NCBI GenBank assembly: GCA_903813345.2
Contig: CAIIXF020000003.1
Span: 464,633 to 528,632, forward strand
Reading direction: 5' to 3'
Source of the DNA: Owenia fusiformis
Taxonomy: Eukaryota; Annelida; Polychaeta; Sabellida; Oweniidae
DNA: 64,000 bases
The number at the start of each line of letters is the position of its first letter. Position 1 is the stretch's first letter. Shown in pieces: positions 43,485 to 55,087 of the stretch. Position numbers and translations under genes: made by a program. The notes under the pieces are model-generated. The model saw nothing but the letters and a program-made list of their open reading frames with translations. It ran no database searches and was not told where the DNA came from.

Positions 43485-43965
43485 TGCGGCATTTCTTTAC
43501 TCATAATTTTACTGGAATAATTGACAACAAATGCCTCTGCGGCTCTACTGAAGACACAAAGCATTTCATTCTAACCTGCCCTCGCCATACCCATGAACGT
43601 AATAAAATGATGACTGCACTTCGTGAACAAAATTTATTGTTTGATACTCAACTTATTTCTAGTAAGACAGAACAGGTCAAATACTTAATTTATGAAAATG
43701 AACTCACTATTGATTCTCAGAAAATCCTGATAGATATAGTGATGCAATTTGTACAGGCCTGTTATAAGTTTCCATCTCATTTGTATCTTGTGACAACCCC
43801 CCCCCCTCCCTCCCAACCTCTCACATTACCAATAAACCATCTATGATTACTGTAATTAATCCTCTATTGTAATTTAAACTACCTAGAATGCCTATGGCGA
43901 TTGGTAGTAGATATTTTGTGTATTTTTTGATTATGAAGGAAATAAATAATATGTTAAAAAAAAAA
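43485..43965 (+). mobile_element. LINE ORF2 C-terminus and 3' tail, downstream part
   Basis: The frame starts RHFFTHNFTGIIDNKCLCGS and continues TEDTKHFILTCPRHTHERNK: the C-x-C-G-x(4)-[DE]-T-x-H-[FL]-x-x-x-C-P knuckle that ends CR1/Jockey-type ORF2. It stops at 43844-43846, then a 3' UTR with a C-rich run and a terminal A tract (about 43954-43963) directly abuts the second satellite block. It complements the upstream LINE part at 36472-36771, and the pair probably represents one insertion into the satellite. Confidence 0.7.
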
Positions 43966-43973
43966 TATATATA

Positions 43974-44601
43974 TAATCCCATGTGGTAACACCTTTCACA
44001 ATATATTCCCATGTGGTAACACCTTTCACAATATAATCTCATATGGAAACACCTTCACTATATAATCTCATATGGTAACACCTTTCACAATATAATCCCA
44101 TGTGGTAACCCCCTTCACAATTTAATCTCATATGGTAACACCCTTTACAATATAATCTCATATGGTTACATCCCTCACAATATAATCCCATATGGTAACA
44201 CCCTTTACAATACAATCTGATATGGTAACCCCCTTCACAATTTAATCGCATATGGTAACACCTTTCACAATATAATCCCATATGGTAACACTCTTTACAA
44301 TATAATCCCATGTGGTAACACCTTTCACAATACAATCTCATATGGTAACCCCCTTCACAATTTAATATCATATGGTAACACCTTTCACAATATAATCCCA
44401 TGTGGTAACATCCTTCACAATATAATCCCATATGGTAACACCCTTTACAATATAATCTCATATGGTAACATCCCTCACAATATAATCTCATATGGTAACA
44501 CCCTTCACAATATAATCACATGTGGTAACACCCTTTACAATATAATCTCATATGGTAACACCCCTCACGATATAATCCCATGTGGTAACACCTTTCACGA
44601 A
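43974..44601. repeat. 30-bp satellite array, block 2 (about 21 units)
   Basis: Same unit as at 35671-36471 (ATATGGTAACACCCTTYACA). Units are somewhat more diverged and include GTAACCCCCTTCACAATTTA variants. Confidence 0.97.
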
Positions 44602-44682
44602 GTAGATTATGAATCCCAAAAGCAGTCGTGATATTGACGATTTTTCGTGCTGTAATTCTTGTTATTTTTGTATATTCTGCAG

Positions 44683-44820
44683 TTGACTGTAGTGCTGGAG
44701 CCGCCACCAATGAATGGCCCTGCTATAACCACGATGAGGCCGATAGTGTACACAGATGCGGCAATCCGTGGTTTGGAAACCTATGTATTTCAACTTGTGA
44801 TGAAAACTGTAACAATACAT
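44683..44820 (+). CDS. Second cysteine-rich exon (extracellular module)
   Basis: Acceptor ATATTCTGCAG and donor ACAT|GTAAGA bound 138 bases (46 codons, phase 1-1): VDCSAGAATNEWPCYNHDEA, then HRCGNPWFGNLCISTCDENC. Six cysteines, an aromatic W-F pair and C-x(3)-C-x(3)-C spacing at the end suggest a small disulphide module related in layout to ShK-like domains, but I cannot assign the family firmly. Spliced to the EGF exon it reads CETVDCSAG. The single base left over (T) is incompatible with the next acceptor at 45367, which would make TAG, so another exon must intervene or this transcript reads through to a nearby stop (44838-44840). Confidence 0.6.
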
Positions 44821-44854
44821 GTAAGATAAGTTTCATTTAGACTCGTCATATCGA

Positions 44855-45000
44855 TTATGCCTTGGTCACATTTGAGCCGATTTTCACTATGGCGCCCGGC
44901 CGATTGAGTATTTTGTTCAAAATTGTATACAATATTGAACAGAACACTCAATAGGGCGGGCGCCGGCCAATGGATCGGAGCAAATGTGACCCGGGCATTA
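44855..45000. mobile_element. Palindromic MITE, 146 bp
   Basis: TTATGCCTTGGTCACATTTG mirrors the reverse complement of the last 20 bases (TAATGCCCGGGTCACATTTG); inner arms GGCGCCCGGCCGATTGAGT and its partner; centre GTATAC. A partial second copy lies at 59440-59535. Confidence 0.9.
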
Positions 45001-45366
45001 TTTACAGAAATAACCAACTGTGAAATTGAAATAAGCATCCGGTCATAAGTATCCGGTCACAAGATAAACGCCTGCGACAATTCCTGGCATTTTAAATACT
45101 ATAATTAGCGTTTTGCAATAAATGTTTTCATAGTTCTCATTGAAATCGAAGTAAATATCTGTCAATCATATATCTATGATTTCAGAGTAATGGAAACCCT
45201 TGAGAGAATTGCTTAGATGATTCGGGATATTTGCAGATATAGTATAATGGAATTGGCATTCTTGATCAAGATGAAGTCAATAAAAAGATAATAAAGCAAT
45301 TCATAATGGTGATCGATTGTTGAATATTTATTTTAAATTAGACTAACGAAACGCGCGTCATTACAG

Positions 45367-45447
45367 AGTTCGACCCAAAGCAAAACAAAGCTTGGACAAT
45401 TGTTGACCCTAAGGTACAGAAGGCCGTCATCGAGGAAATGCATCGAG
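45367..45447 (+). CDS. Exon resembling the start of a CAP (SCP/CRISP) domain
   Basis: Acceptor GCGTCATTACAG and donor CATCGAG|GTAATG bound 81 bases, 27 codons, phase 1-1: FDPKQNKAWTIVDPKVQKAV, then IEEMHR. An amphipathic helix ending in [EL]-x-x-[HM]-[HN]-x-x-R opens CAP domains, so this could be helix 1 of one. No following CAP exon (H-x-x-x-W, G-E-N, H-[FY]-T-Q) was found before the 500-bp gap or beyond it in the window. The family call is tentative; exon status is well supported by splice sites and phase. Confidence 0.4.
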
Positions 45448-45698
45448 GTAATGCTTTTCAATCGCAAAGTTTTCGCGAATCGCAAACAAGAATCCAACCA
45501 TTGATTTGGTGCATTTGCAACGTCGATGCACATTGACGGCTACAACAAATCGGGGTGTCTCGTAGACAATCGAGAGTGTTTAACCAAAAATGACTCGGGC
45601 ATAAGTTATTGAAATCCAAAATATCGAAAGCAATTTCTTGTTCATCCAAGCAGAATATTAAAACAACTATTACATTTCCAAACAGTATTGACACCTAA

Positions 45699-45785
45699 GC
45701 ATCGTAGTCCAGGAGGCAAGGCTTTGGCCGAGCGTATGGGGGATAGGGAAATCCCGCGTTCGAGCACCAGGTACGGATTTGTTGA
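45699..45785 (+). mobile_element. tRNA-derived SINE head
   Basis: TAGTCCAGGAGG (45705-45716) fits the polymerase III A box TRGYNNARNNGG exactly, and CGTTCGAGCAC (45757-45767) is close to the B box at a tRNA-like distance of 40 bases. CTTTGGCCGAGCG between them is tRNA-like, but the arms do not pair as in a working tRNA. The 3' end of the SINE is not defined; the GC-rich sequence continues to about 46150. Confidence 0.5.
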
Positions 45786-46419
45786 TCATTAAGGAAGGAA
45801 GATACATGTTTTTTTTAAAAATCTCATATGTGAAAGTGTCGAATTATGGTCTATGGATTAGTTCTGCCATTTGTAGTGTTTACTTGCTGGCCGATTGAGT
45901 ATAAAGGAATACGGAAAATAATTGTAATTAGTCTGGCAAAAGGAATTGAGAGCGGGAAAGTAATCCCCGGAGGTCGAAATATTACACACTCATGCACCCC
46001 GGGCTCACGTACACAGGTTCTCTTAAAAACGTGTAGCTTAACCTCCCTATTTTCACGAAGGACAAGCGGTCTGAATCGCGAAGATCCAACCATTCACCGG
46101 CCCTTGAGTATAACACGGGATTTCTACAGTATGGTAGCGAGCCCCAACAAAAGACAGAAGTGGAACAACAGGAATCGAAATTTCCTAATTGCTCGATTGC
46201 GAATGACGGAAATCACTGATACATGTATTTTCAATAAAGATGTCAGGTCGATTCATATGATCATGTGACGTAAGATGTAAGTTAATAATAAGTTAGCATC
46301 ATTCAGAATAAAATTGAATTTTCTATATAATACAAATAATAATTTATTTATCAAACAAGGCATTAACATGACAAAATTTCACCACCAGAGTTCAATCTTA
46401 TTCAGATTTGAATTTCTAA
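45786..46419. other. GC-richer block of unknown nature
   Basis: A 140-codon plus-strand frame (45846-46268) and an antisense one overlap. Neither has motifs. GGGAAATCCCGCG and, inverted, ACACGGGATTTC near 46110 hint at two opposed SINE-like pieces. Confidence 0.3.
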
Positions 46420-46960
46420 GAACTTGTAGATGATTTTGAAAAAATAAATTGATCAATTTGAAGCAAGTTGTAAAAATACCTTTATTGACACTGAGAAGGC
46501 CACTGAATCTCAAATCCAAAGTCAGATAACTTAAAAATTGAAGTTCAAATCTGTTAGATTTGAAATTTGACCTTCAATGACCTTCATAAGGTCAAAAAAG
46601 GTCAAAAAGGTCTTTTTTCAACTCACTTCAAATTGACCAATCTTTTTTTCATGACTAAATTTAATTTGAGATTTCACCTTCAATGACCTGTAGTGTCAAT
46701 AAAGGTATTTTTACAACAATATTTGAAGGTCAAATCTGAAGTCAGATTTGAACTTCTGAGAACTTGCAGATGATTTGAAAAAGTGGTCAATTTGGAGCAA
46801 GATGAAAAAAGACCTTTTTTGACACTGAGAAGGTCATTGAATCTCAAATGTCAGATTTGAAAAGACCTTTTTTGACCTTGAAAAGGTCATTAACGCTAAA
46901 ATCTATGAGATATGAACTTCTGGAAACATGTAGATGAATTGGAAAAATTGAAGTCAGTCT
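46420..46960. repeat. Dispersed family C with internal repeats
   Basis: Phrases AACTTGYAGATGATTTTGAA, TCAATTTGRAGCAAGTTG and ACACTGAGAAGGTCATTGAA recur several times in both orders. Related to 51600-51890 and a short piece near 2104. Confidence 0.8.
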
Positions 46961-47500
46961 GAACAGTATTTCATGTATTTAAGTTATTGGAAGTTGTAAG
47001 AATTTGAAAAAATATGTATTGTAGTTTACATTTACATTCCACCATTACCTTCTCCTGATTTGATGCACTTAATAATATTCAGAACAATTCAGTATGCTAG
47101 CCTTTGAACCAAGGCTGGCATCCTTATTTATAATCTTATACAAACCATTCATGCTTTTTATCATCCACAACATTTGAGTCATGGGCTGAACAGCCTTTAA
47201 CATAATTTAACAAAACTATCATGTACTGGTATGTATTAAAATTATTGACTTTTATTTCAGTGAGAACACAGCCTTAAATCCATTGATAAAGTAAGAATTC
47301 ATGATCGAGTACCACAAGTTTTGAAATATGCTTTAACTGATCAGTTTTGTTTTAATGAGACAATTTTTTAATTTAAAAGTACATTTATAAAAGGAAGTAT
47401 TCTAGTTCTAGTAAACTAATGTTTAAAAATGTTTAAAGCTGATCATATTTGGGGATGCCTTATAGACTATTAGATGTATAAAAAGAGTATGAAGTTATTG

Positions 47501-48000
47501 NNNNNNNNNNNNNNNNNNNNNNNNNNNNNNNNNNNNNNNNNNNNNNNNNNNNNNNNNNNNNNNNNNNNNNNNNNNNNNNNNNNNNNNNNNNNNNNNNNNN
47601 NNNNNNNNNNNNNNNNNNNNNNNNNNNNNNNNNNNNNNNNNNNNNNNNNNNNNNNNNNNNNNNNNNNNNNNNNNNNNNNNNNNNNNNNNNNNNNNNNNNN
47701 NNNNNNNNNNNNNNNNNNNNNNNNNNNNNNNNNNNNNNNNNNNNNNNNNNNNNNNNNNNNNNNNNNNNNNNNNNNNNNNNNNNNNNNNNNNNNNNNNNNN
47801 NNNNNNNNNNNNNNNNNNNNNNNNNNNNNNNNNNNNNNNNNNNNNNNNNNNNNNNNNNNNNNNNNNNNNNNNNNNNNNNNNNNNNNNNNNNNNNNNNNNN
47901 NNNNNNNNNNNNNNNNNNNNNNNNNNNNNNNNNNNNNNNNNNNNNNNNNNNNNNNNNNNNNNNNNNNNNNNNNNNNNNNNNNNNNNNNNNNNNNNNNNNN
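47501..48000. other. Assembly gap (500 N)
   Basis: Run of 500 N, a conventional scaffold gap size. Missing exons of the EGF/CAP-like gene could lie in it. Confidence 1.
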
Positions 48001-48029
48001 GTTGATTGTGAATACTGTTTAACAAGTGC

Positions 48030-48345
48030 AGTTTCCTCTTGACCCCTCAATCGTGGATGGCATACCATCAATATGTTGGTCCCATCTTGTGATTCTTCTT
48101 CAGATATGTCCTCCCATGACATTTTTCTCCACAAAACACTCTGTTTCCTGTCTTCCGAAAGCTTCTTCTAGTTCTGAAAGGTTCTTGCTAGTTTCTTGTC
48201 TCACAATGGTCAGAGCTATATAATTTTCATTAATTGGTCCGTTGAAAACACTGCGGAGCCCAATATGCGATCCACTTTTGTGAAGAACCACTCAACGTCA
48301 AGGTTCAAAGCCCATTCATTTGCAATGCAGACATTTTTCCCACTC
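48030..48345 (-). pseudogene. Minus-strand coding-like fragment, unknown
   Basis: Two minus-strand frames look protein-like (ALNLDVEWFFTKVDRILG in one and RQETSKNLSELEEAFGRQET in the other). No motif recognised; probably an old element running into the gap. Confidence 0.25.
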
Positions 48346-48889
48346 TTGATTGCATTGTCTCTGTACTATTATCAATCTAGGAAACCTTGAGTGTACTGGA
48401 AGGACGGATAATTTGCCTTTGGGATATTTGGGCTAAAATGTCTTTAACATTGCTGTGTTCCACTTAGGTAAGTCAATCCTGCAGGCAAGGGTGCCTCTTG
48501 TGAATTTACCAAGAGTACAAACTGTGCCACACTTAGCAGACAAATCACAAGAGACTTATGTCTTTTAGGCTTAAGTTTTGTTAGTCGATGTTTGGTGTAT
48601 AAATATATTTCACTGATAATATTTGGTATTACACAATCAGTGCATACAAATGCTAGATATGTGTACTTGTACACTGTACATGTAGGATCACATTTTTCAT
48701 GATATTTAATATAATAAGGACTTAGAAAGGTACAAATATGTTCAATACTGTTGTATATACATTAATTGATCTCTTGTTATCCATTTATACTTATTGTATC
48801 TATGAATGTAAATCTACTCGAGTCATATTGTAATCGCTGGTCTCCATTATCAATACAAGTTAAATAAACATGATTTGTAATCTGGAAGT

Positions 48890-49495
48890 ATATATTTTGG
48901 TCAAGCTCACTGGCCAGTCACATGTGTTAGCCTTAGATTCAGGTTCACAATAGTGTCTAAAAGACATGTTATACATTTATGTTATGGTTTTCTAAACTGC
49001 TTCACCACACATTATTGTTATAATCATAATTAGTTGGTGACAGCATTCTTCCACAAGTCCAATTCTTTTGAAAATTGTCCAAGTTTCCTCTCATAGGCTA
49101 CTGGATTTCTCATGAAGTGATCATGTTCAAATCTAGGAAAGGATGGGTGGTGGTGCCCAGGGATCAAGTTGAAAAGGTCACCTTGGAGTAATTTGACACC
49201 ATCCTTGACATAGTTTACTCTTCCTGAAACTGCTCTTGATTCCTGTCACACTCACATTTTGAAAGTTATCATTCAGTAGAGCATTATAATGTCTAGGCCG
49301 TCCCAGGGCATCTGGCTGATAAAGGAGTGTAATTGGACTTTCGGTAAAGCATGGTGGTAGTTTTGAATGTAATGTGTACTGTCCATTGTTGAATTGATAC
49401 ATATGTATATGCGTTTTCAGCAAATATGCTAAAGTGATTATCTCCAACATTCCTACATAAGCATCAGGCTGAGTGACATTTGTTATTTATTCAGC
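48890..49495 (-). pseudogene. OTU-type protease C-half, inverted copy
   Basis: Reverse-strand homologue of 13747-14388 with about 90 percent identity by eye. The minus strand shows SPITLLYQ, then RPRHYNALL (Asn in place of the Asp that follows the catalytic His-Tyr in the other copy), and the shared tail. Downstream of it the tail continues as HHHPSFPRFEHDHFMRNPVA and KLGQFSKELDLWKNAV before a stop, giving a fuller view of the C-terminus than the 14-kb copy. Broken fossil of the same multi-copy element. Confidence 0.6.
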
Positions 49496-49664
49496 TAAAC
49501 TAGCAAAATTGTTTATTGCTGTGTTTATTATTTTGGTGATTTCATGTTCTGCTAATAACTCAACTTTGAATCTTTTATATTTTATATTAAAACACTGACG
49601 TACTTATATTTTAAATTGTTGAGAGTGTTTTGAGTACATGGTCTTAAGTTTATTTTTGGTTGAA

Positions 49665-49892
49665 AGGTGCACGTTAGATATGGCAACCCATTTTCAAAGG
49701 GCTATATCTTTAGTTCGAAGAATACTTTAACCACAAAAGGAAAAGGTTCTGTTAGATCCATGTCTTGACTTCAATAAATGACAGTAGGATGATAATCAAG
49801 TTGAATGGATTATCTCTTAAGCTGTTCCTAATCCAACCATCTTCACCAAATTTTCCCTAATTCGGACACAATTTTCACCAAAAATGCAGCAT
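49665..49892 (+). repeat. Inverted repeat arm, left (partner 55088-55312)
   Basis: CATTTTCAAAGGGCTATATC, TTAGTTCGAAGAATACTTTA, and TCTGTTAGATCCATGTCTT recur inverted 5.4 kb to the right with about 90 percent identity. Either ends of one element or two opposed copies of a 3' region. Confidence 0.8.
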
Positions 49893-50399
49893 TTTATTTC
49901 AGCTTTTATGGCAAAATTGCAATTTATTGCAAGGAATGATCTACCTCTAAAAAGGAAAACTTGATTACTTTGAGATTAGGATAATCCAAAAACAATAACT
50001 TTTTTAGGCCGAATTTTTTACCTAAAAGTAGCAATTTTTTAATGAGATTAATGCACGAAAACATTGAGCTTTGTCACATAATTGATTTCCAAAAAGAAAA
50101 AAATGATCTAAATGAGATAAGCATTATCTGATAATCCATTTGTCATTTTTACCTCATAGGCCATGACCTTAGTGTGAAGTGTATGAAAAGATGTCACTTA
50201 GAGCGACATTTAGATGTACCCTATTTTATGCAATGATGTTTATAGATAGAGTTATATATGTTCCATAGATGGCATGATATATTCTACAGAGGTGAGAGCT
50301 TAATACCCTGAGTGTGTATTCATTGTTGCATGATTGCGTATTATAGAAATGAGCATGGATATGTCAACATGACTGTGTCGTGTAAAGTATGTTCAGTAA

Positions 50400-50880
50400 A
50401 ACATAAATGTGTTTAACACCTATCTCCATTAGGATCTCCCTATGAGAAAAAAAATAGTTCATCTGATTTTTCAAAATGAGTATTCTGCTTTAATTATTAC
50501 ATTTATATGCACACTAGTATCTTGTTTACCTATATTCAGCACTGTATTGATGTATAGGCCACTTATTAGGGTCATAATTCAATCATGAAGTGTAGAGGCA
50601 TAGATTCCAAACCACGAAGTATTTTTGTGTCTGTCAAAATCCATTTGCATCCTAAGCATCCATACATCTTATCCACATATGTTACTACATACTGAAACAT
50701 AATAGTGTATTCTTTGGTTTTACAAAGTTGTATGATTTTTGATAAGTGTAAAAGTTGTTTTTGGAGCATTTTTCTATAGCCATTTTGTAGGAGAAAAAAA
50801 GATGAAAAATGCACAATCATTTAATTTTAAGTATGCCCTGAATCGATTGCAAACTTCATATTTGCACATTTGATGAGATA
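50400..50880 (-). repeat. Dispersed repeat family A, copy 2
   Basis: Reverse complement of 690-1275, with about 115 additional bases near 50720-50835. Confidence 0.8.
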
Positions 50881-51599
50881 AACCATTTGTGTCATATAAT
50901 GAAATTATTAAGGTTGCAGTCGATTCAGGTCACAGTGTATCTTTAGTATGTTGGTGATAATCAATGGGAACCAATGGCCTCTATAGGGAATGTAAGTCAA
51001 TACAACCTTACTGAACTAAATTGCCCCTATCTCAGCCTATATGTGCCCGAGTACTTTAATATTTTCCAAAGAGTTATATAACATTCTATTCTTCATGTTA
51101 CACCTAAGAATTATTTATTTTGACCATGGGGATATTATTTGCCAATAAACGCGCCTGTTCTTTTTATTGGATTGTTTTTGCTGATTGGGATTTTTATGGA
51201 ACAAACAGTTTAATGCTATGGGTTTTACCCTTTGACAATAGCCGATTGCCTTGTGTAATTATGATATTGTCACTCGATCACTCTATTCTCTCAGTCAATA
51301 CTTCGGCTTTGTATGACAAACCTTATACCTCGTACCCACGTACCTGCGTACTTGGGCATGATATATTCGATGAAAAACTAAAATTAACAATTCTGGCTTT
51401 ATTTTATGACTCTATATCTATCTATCTTTGACTAGACGAATTTCACATCTATGGATACCATGAATGTATTTATACCTCAGATAGCATTAGATTGAATAAT
51501 CTTTTAGAACTTTAAAAATTGAACCCTTCAAAACTGTATCACCACCCATGTACATGGGTATGAGATACGAATGTCACCACCTTGTAGTTTAAGTCAAAT
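50881..51599. other. No supported gene
   Basis: A 103-codon hydrophobic frame (51120-51431) has no recognisable motif or splice context and I do not call it a gene. Confidence 0.3.
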
Positions 51600-51890
51600 C
51601 CTGAAAAGAAAAGGTTATTTGAAGCAAGTTGAAAAATGCCTTTTTAAACTTTTTGAACTTGAGAGGTCAAATGTCAAATCAAAAGTCAGATTTGACTTCT
51701 GAGAACTTGTAGGTGATTTTGAAAATTCGGTCAATTCGAAGCAAGTTGAAAAATACCTTTTAGACCCTCTTTACTTTGAGGTCATTGGCAGTCAATAATT
51801 GTAAAATCTAAAGTCAGATTTGAATTTTTGAGACCCTGGCGATCATTTTGAAAAAATGATCAATTTGAAGACCTTTTTCACCTTCAAGAA
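51600..51890. repeat. Dispersed family C, second locus
   Basis: GAAGCAAGTTGAAAAATRCC and TTTGACTTCTGAGAACTTGT match 46.4-46.9 kb. Confidence 0.75.
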
Positions 51891-54048
51891 TGTACAGTAG
51901 TAAGAAAGAGGAGTGCATTCTTGTTGTATTGTTTTTGAAGAATAGACACTGTAAGCTATCTAAAACCAGTGTGGCACAAAATATGATTGACAGTGTTTAT
52001 GGCTCAATATTACACCTTGACTGTCACATGCAGTGCACCGAAGCTGTACTTATTAAACCATTTTCAATCACTCAATAGTTGAATTGTAATCACAAAATAA
52101 ATATACTTTGTACCTTGCCTGATACATGCGGTGCATTGAAGCTTTGCATTAAAACAACCAACTTCTCTACACATTTACCTCACAGTTATACAAAAGAATT
52201 TTTCAAAACTTAGATCATGGGTCATTTACCCTTCCTAAGAGTCAGTGTGGGTTTTAAGTTAGATGAATTATTCGAAATGGGTTAATGAGAACTAATAGCC
52301 TCAGGCCAAGCCCTTTTGGTATTATTTCTCATAAAACCCATTACTCATAGTTTATCTTTAACTGAATGAACGATTAGAGGATTCAATGACCTTCTATAAA
52401 ATTACAAACTGAACATGTTGCTATACCTTAGACGACTACCTGGTTGTTATTCACTAAAGGGGTCTCATTATAGGTTGGCATATAAAAATGCTTTTGGGTT
52501 CAATGACTGCCACATGCACTTGGTTCGGGGTTGTTGTTTTTAGGGGCTGTAATTAGAATTAGAGGTTTTGGTTTTAATAAGGGATCCCAAACTTATCTGT
52601 AGGCCATAGGCCTATGTAAAAGTAGTAGTAAGCTTATGAACATTGAGAGCACTCATAAGCTGCCTTCCTACTAGTTTTCCCCAGGCCTATGCTGTAGGTC
52701 AATCAACGGAATTATGATTAAGCTTAGGGGTGCTGTGATTCAAGAAATTAATAGATGCTGCATCTAATATAACACCATTGTAATTAAGGGCATTCTTGAG
52801 TTGATTTGACCTAGGATGAAGAAACTACATAGGTGACCACGGGCTTTGAAACCCCATTACAAGTAGTATTCGCGAATTCAACTAACAGCTGCCAGATCAA
52901 CCTACTATTTTATGGCTCATTAGATATAAATAGCACCTGCCACTATTCATTCGAGTATAGTCCATTTGTCATTTTCTTAACGTATGAATATTTAAAAACA
53001 TGATGTTTTTCTGTGCAAATACTATCATTGGGGTTTATTGGATTGATTTAGCTGGGTTGCCAAAAAATTAACGTTGGGGAATTTTTTTGTATCTATCACC
53101 ATTGTAACATACCAGGTACATGGTGGTATCCCGACGCTAAGTCAATAGGCAACACCATGTTAAGCCAATGCACCCCTCCCTAATTAGCTGATATACTTTT
53201 TCCCCAAACTAACTTTTTGTCCAACCCAGTTGAATCACTTCAGAAAACCCTTGTTATTATAAATTAACCATAAAACATCGTGTTTTTAACAATTCATAGG
53301 TTCACTATAGTATGTATAGGGGTGACAAATGGACTAGTAGTTTAAATCATTGCCTTTTACCCAACATATGCCAAAAATGTAGCCCAAACAAATTCCGCAT
53401 CTATTAAAGTGTTATTTCGCATAATAAAACCTTGTTTAATGTTTTTTCATTTTACTAAGTTTAATTATTACCACCTTGCCGAGCCAGTTCTAGGGGTTTT
53501 AGTGCTAGTTTAGAAAGCATTCATTTTACTATGTCGACCTGTGAAATGTGTGACGTCATAGTGGTGGTCCATATGGACCGGTCTAGAATATATTCTGGAC
53601 CGGCAATTTTTCCCCGGGAAATTAGATATCGTTCAGTGCGCAAGATTTTCTTGCTATTTCAGCCCTGGTCATTAAGTTGTTAACGGTGGTAATAATATTA
53701 ATAACGTCATTGGCCCTCGGTCCAATATTTCACTATATTGCCCTTAGAAATGCCATTATTGTACTATCGACCCTGCCCAAATAGTCTTGGATTTTATGGC
53801 TATAAAACGAAACATGGTCAAAAATGCCAGCCTCATCTCATGACTACGGGCTATCTCTGAGATAATGTCAACCCCTACAACAAGTAGGAGAACAATTTCT
53901 GTGACGGTGACCTTACATTCTCAACCGACCAGTGCAGGTTTGCCTGAAGGGACGAGGCTGAAATTTGTAGAATGGCCATAGAATTGTGACCTTGAGGAAT
54001 GGACCCATAAAACATGGTTAAATACAAAAAGATTTTACATGGTAAAAT
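51891..54048. other. No gene; paired short palindromes
   Basis: GGTCCATATGGACC (53566-53579) is a perfect palindrome overlapping a second one at 53578-53603 (CCGGTCTAGAATA and its partner, one mismatch). Otherwise no supportable feature. Confidence 0.4.
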
Positions 54049-54583
54049 CATGGGCTTTCAACTAGAAGGGTAGGCAACTTCCCATATTTCATACATAAAC
54101 ATTGCCATGGGTTTTCAAAATTGGAGAATGTACACATTCCAAGAAAATCTTATTTCGTACTTTTTATTGATGATTAAAAGAAATAACTCAAAAATAAAAA
54201 CATGATCTTCTACATACATCTTGATAATTTAATAAAAATTGGAATTCATCATAATTATGACAATACAGAAAGTGAACATTCTCCCACAAATTATGTTTTT
54301 ATTGGAATGTGTTCTTGAATAATTACCCACAATGCAATACTCAAAGAGAACATCTCAATAACTCTTATTCTTATTGGTCTCTTTTGTTTACTTTTATATG
54401 ATATTGAATATATTTTATGCTTAAATCATATTAAAAATTGATTTTTATTCAAAATAATACTAAAACATATACATTTATCTAATACTTTTTGAAATATTGC
54501 CATAAAAGGGAAGCATGTCATTGCTCATTTTGAAGGTCTCATGTTATTACATAGAGTTGCATACCCTTCTAGTTGAAAGCCCA
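54049..54583. mobile_element. hAT-like MITE, 535 bp
   Basis: Inverted ends CATGGGCTTTCAACTAGAAG and GGGTAKGCAACT (about 31 bp). The same GGTAAAAT occurs directly outside each end, an 8-bp duplication expected for hAT elements (the boundary is ambiguous by one or two bases). Interior AT-rich, no frame. Confidence 0.75.
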
Positions 54584-55087
54584 TGGTAAAATTAACTAAA
54601 TATGATTTCAACTCATACTGTATGAATGAGCTAACATTTCTTTGGATGACATTTTTTGCCTCACCCTGTAATTCATTTTATTTTCACACTTATTCATTTC
54701 AGCCTGCCCATACAAAGAGTCTAGGTTGAATAGCCAAAACCAAAATTAGAAAGAACTATTCAGTATATGAATAGCTCTACGTGAATGACACAACTGTTTT
54801 ATACACAAACAATGGTCAAGGTAAAATACAGGATTAAGGCAATCCATAAGGCTGAGTAGGTCACTATCTGAGTGTTTGAAACAGCGTAACAAACGAACTA
54901 TTTATGACACTTAGCTGCCCTCTATTTTGTAATTGTATAATATAAGTATGAAGCACCTTATAATATCAGAAAAAATCCGAAAAAATCACGAAAAAAATAC
55001 CAAAAAGTAGGTTCATAATTAACTTTTCCCCTTTACAGTTTAAATCATGTCTGAAAGTTCAATACAACTTTGCACTAAAGATTATTA
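54584..55087. other. No feature seen
   Basis: A weak acceptor TTCATTTCAG at about 54702 precedes CCTGCCCATACAAAG with no long frame. GAAAAAATC-type repeats near 54970. Confidence 0.3.

Noticed and set aside
43821-44491. 150- and 73-codon Cys-rich minus-strand ORFs that look like zinc-knuckle arrays
   Set aside because: They are the 30-bp satellite read in frame; regular decapeptide with no variation expected of selection.
45699-45785. Functional tRNA gene
   Set aside because: A and B box are present but acceptor and T arms do not pair; better explained as a SINE head.
47460-48134. Long ORFs across 47.5-48.0 kb
   Set aside because: They run through 500 N of assembly gap and carry no real residues there.
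51120-51431. 103-residue hydrophobic membrane protein
   Set aside because: AT-rich DNA commonly yields hydrophobic frames; no splice sites, conserved motif or regular helix pattern.
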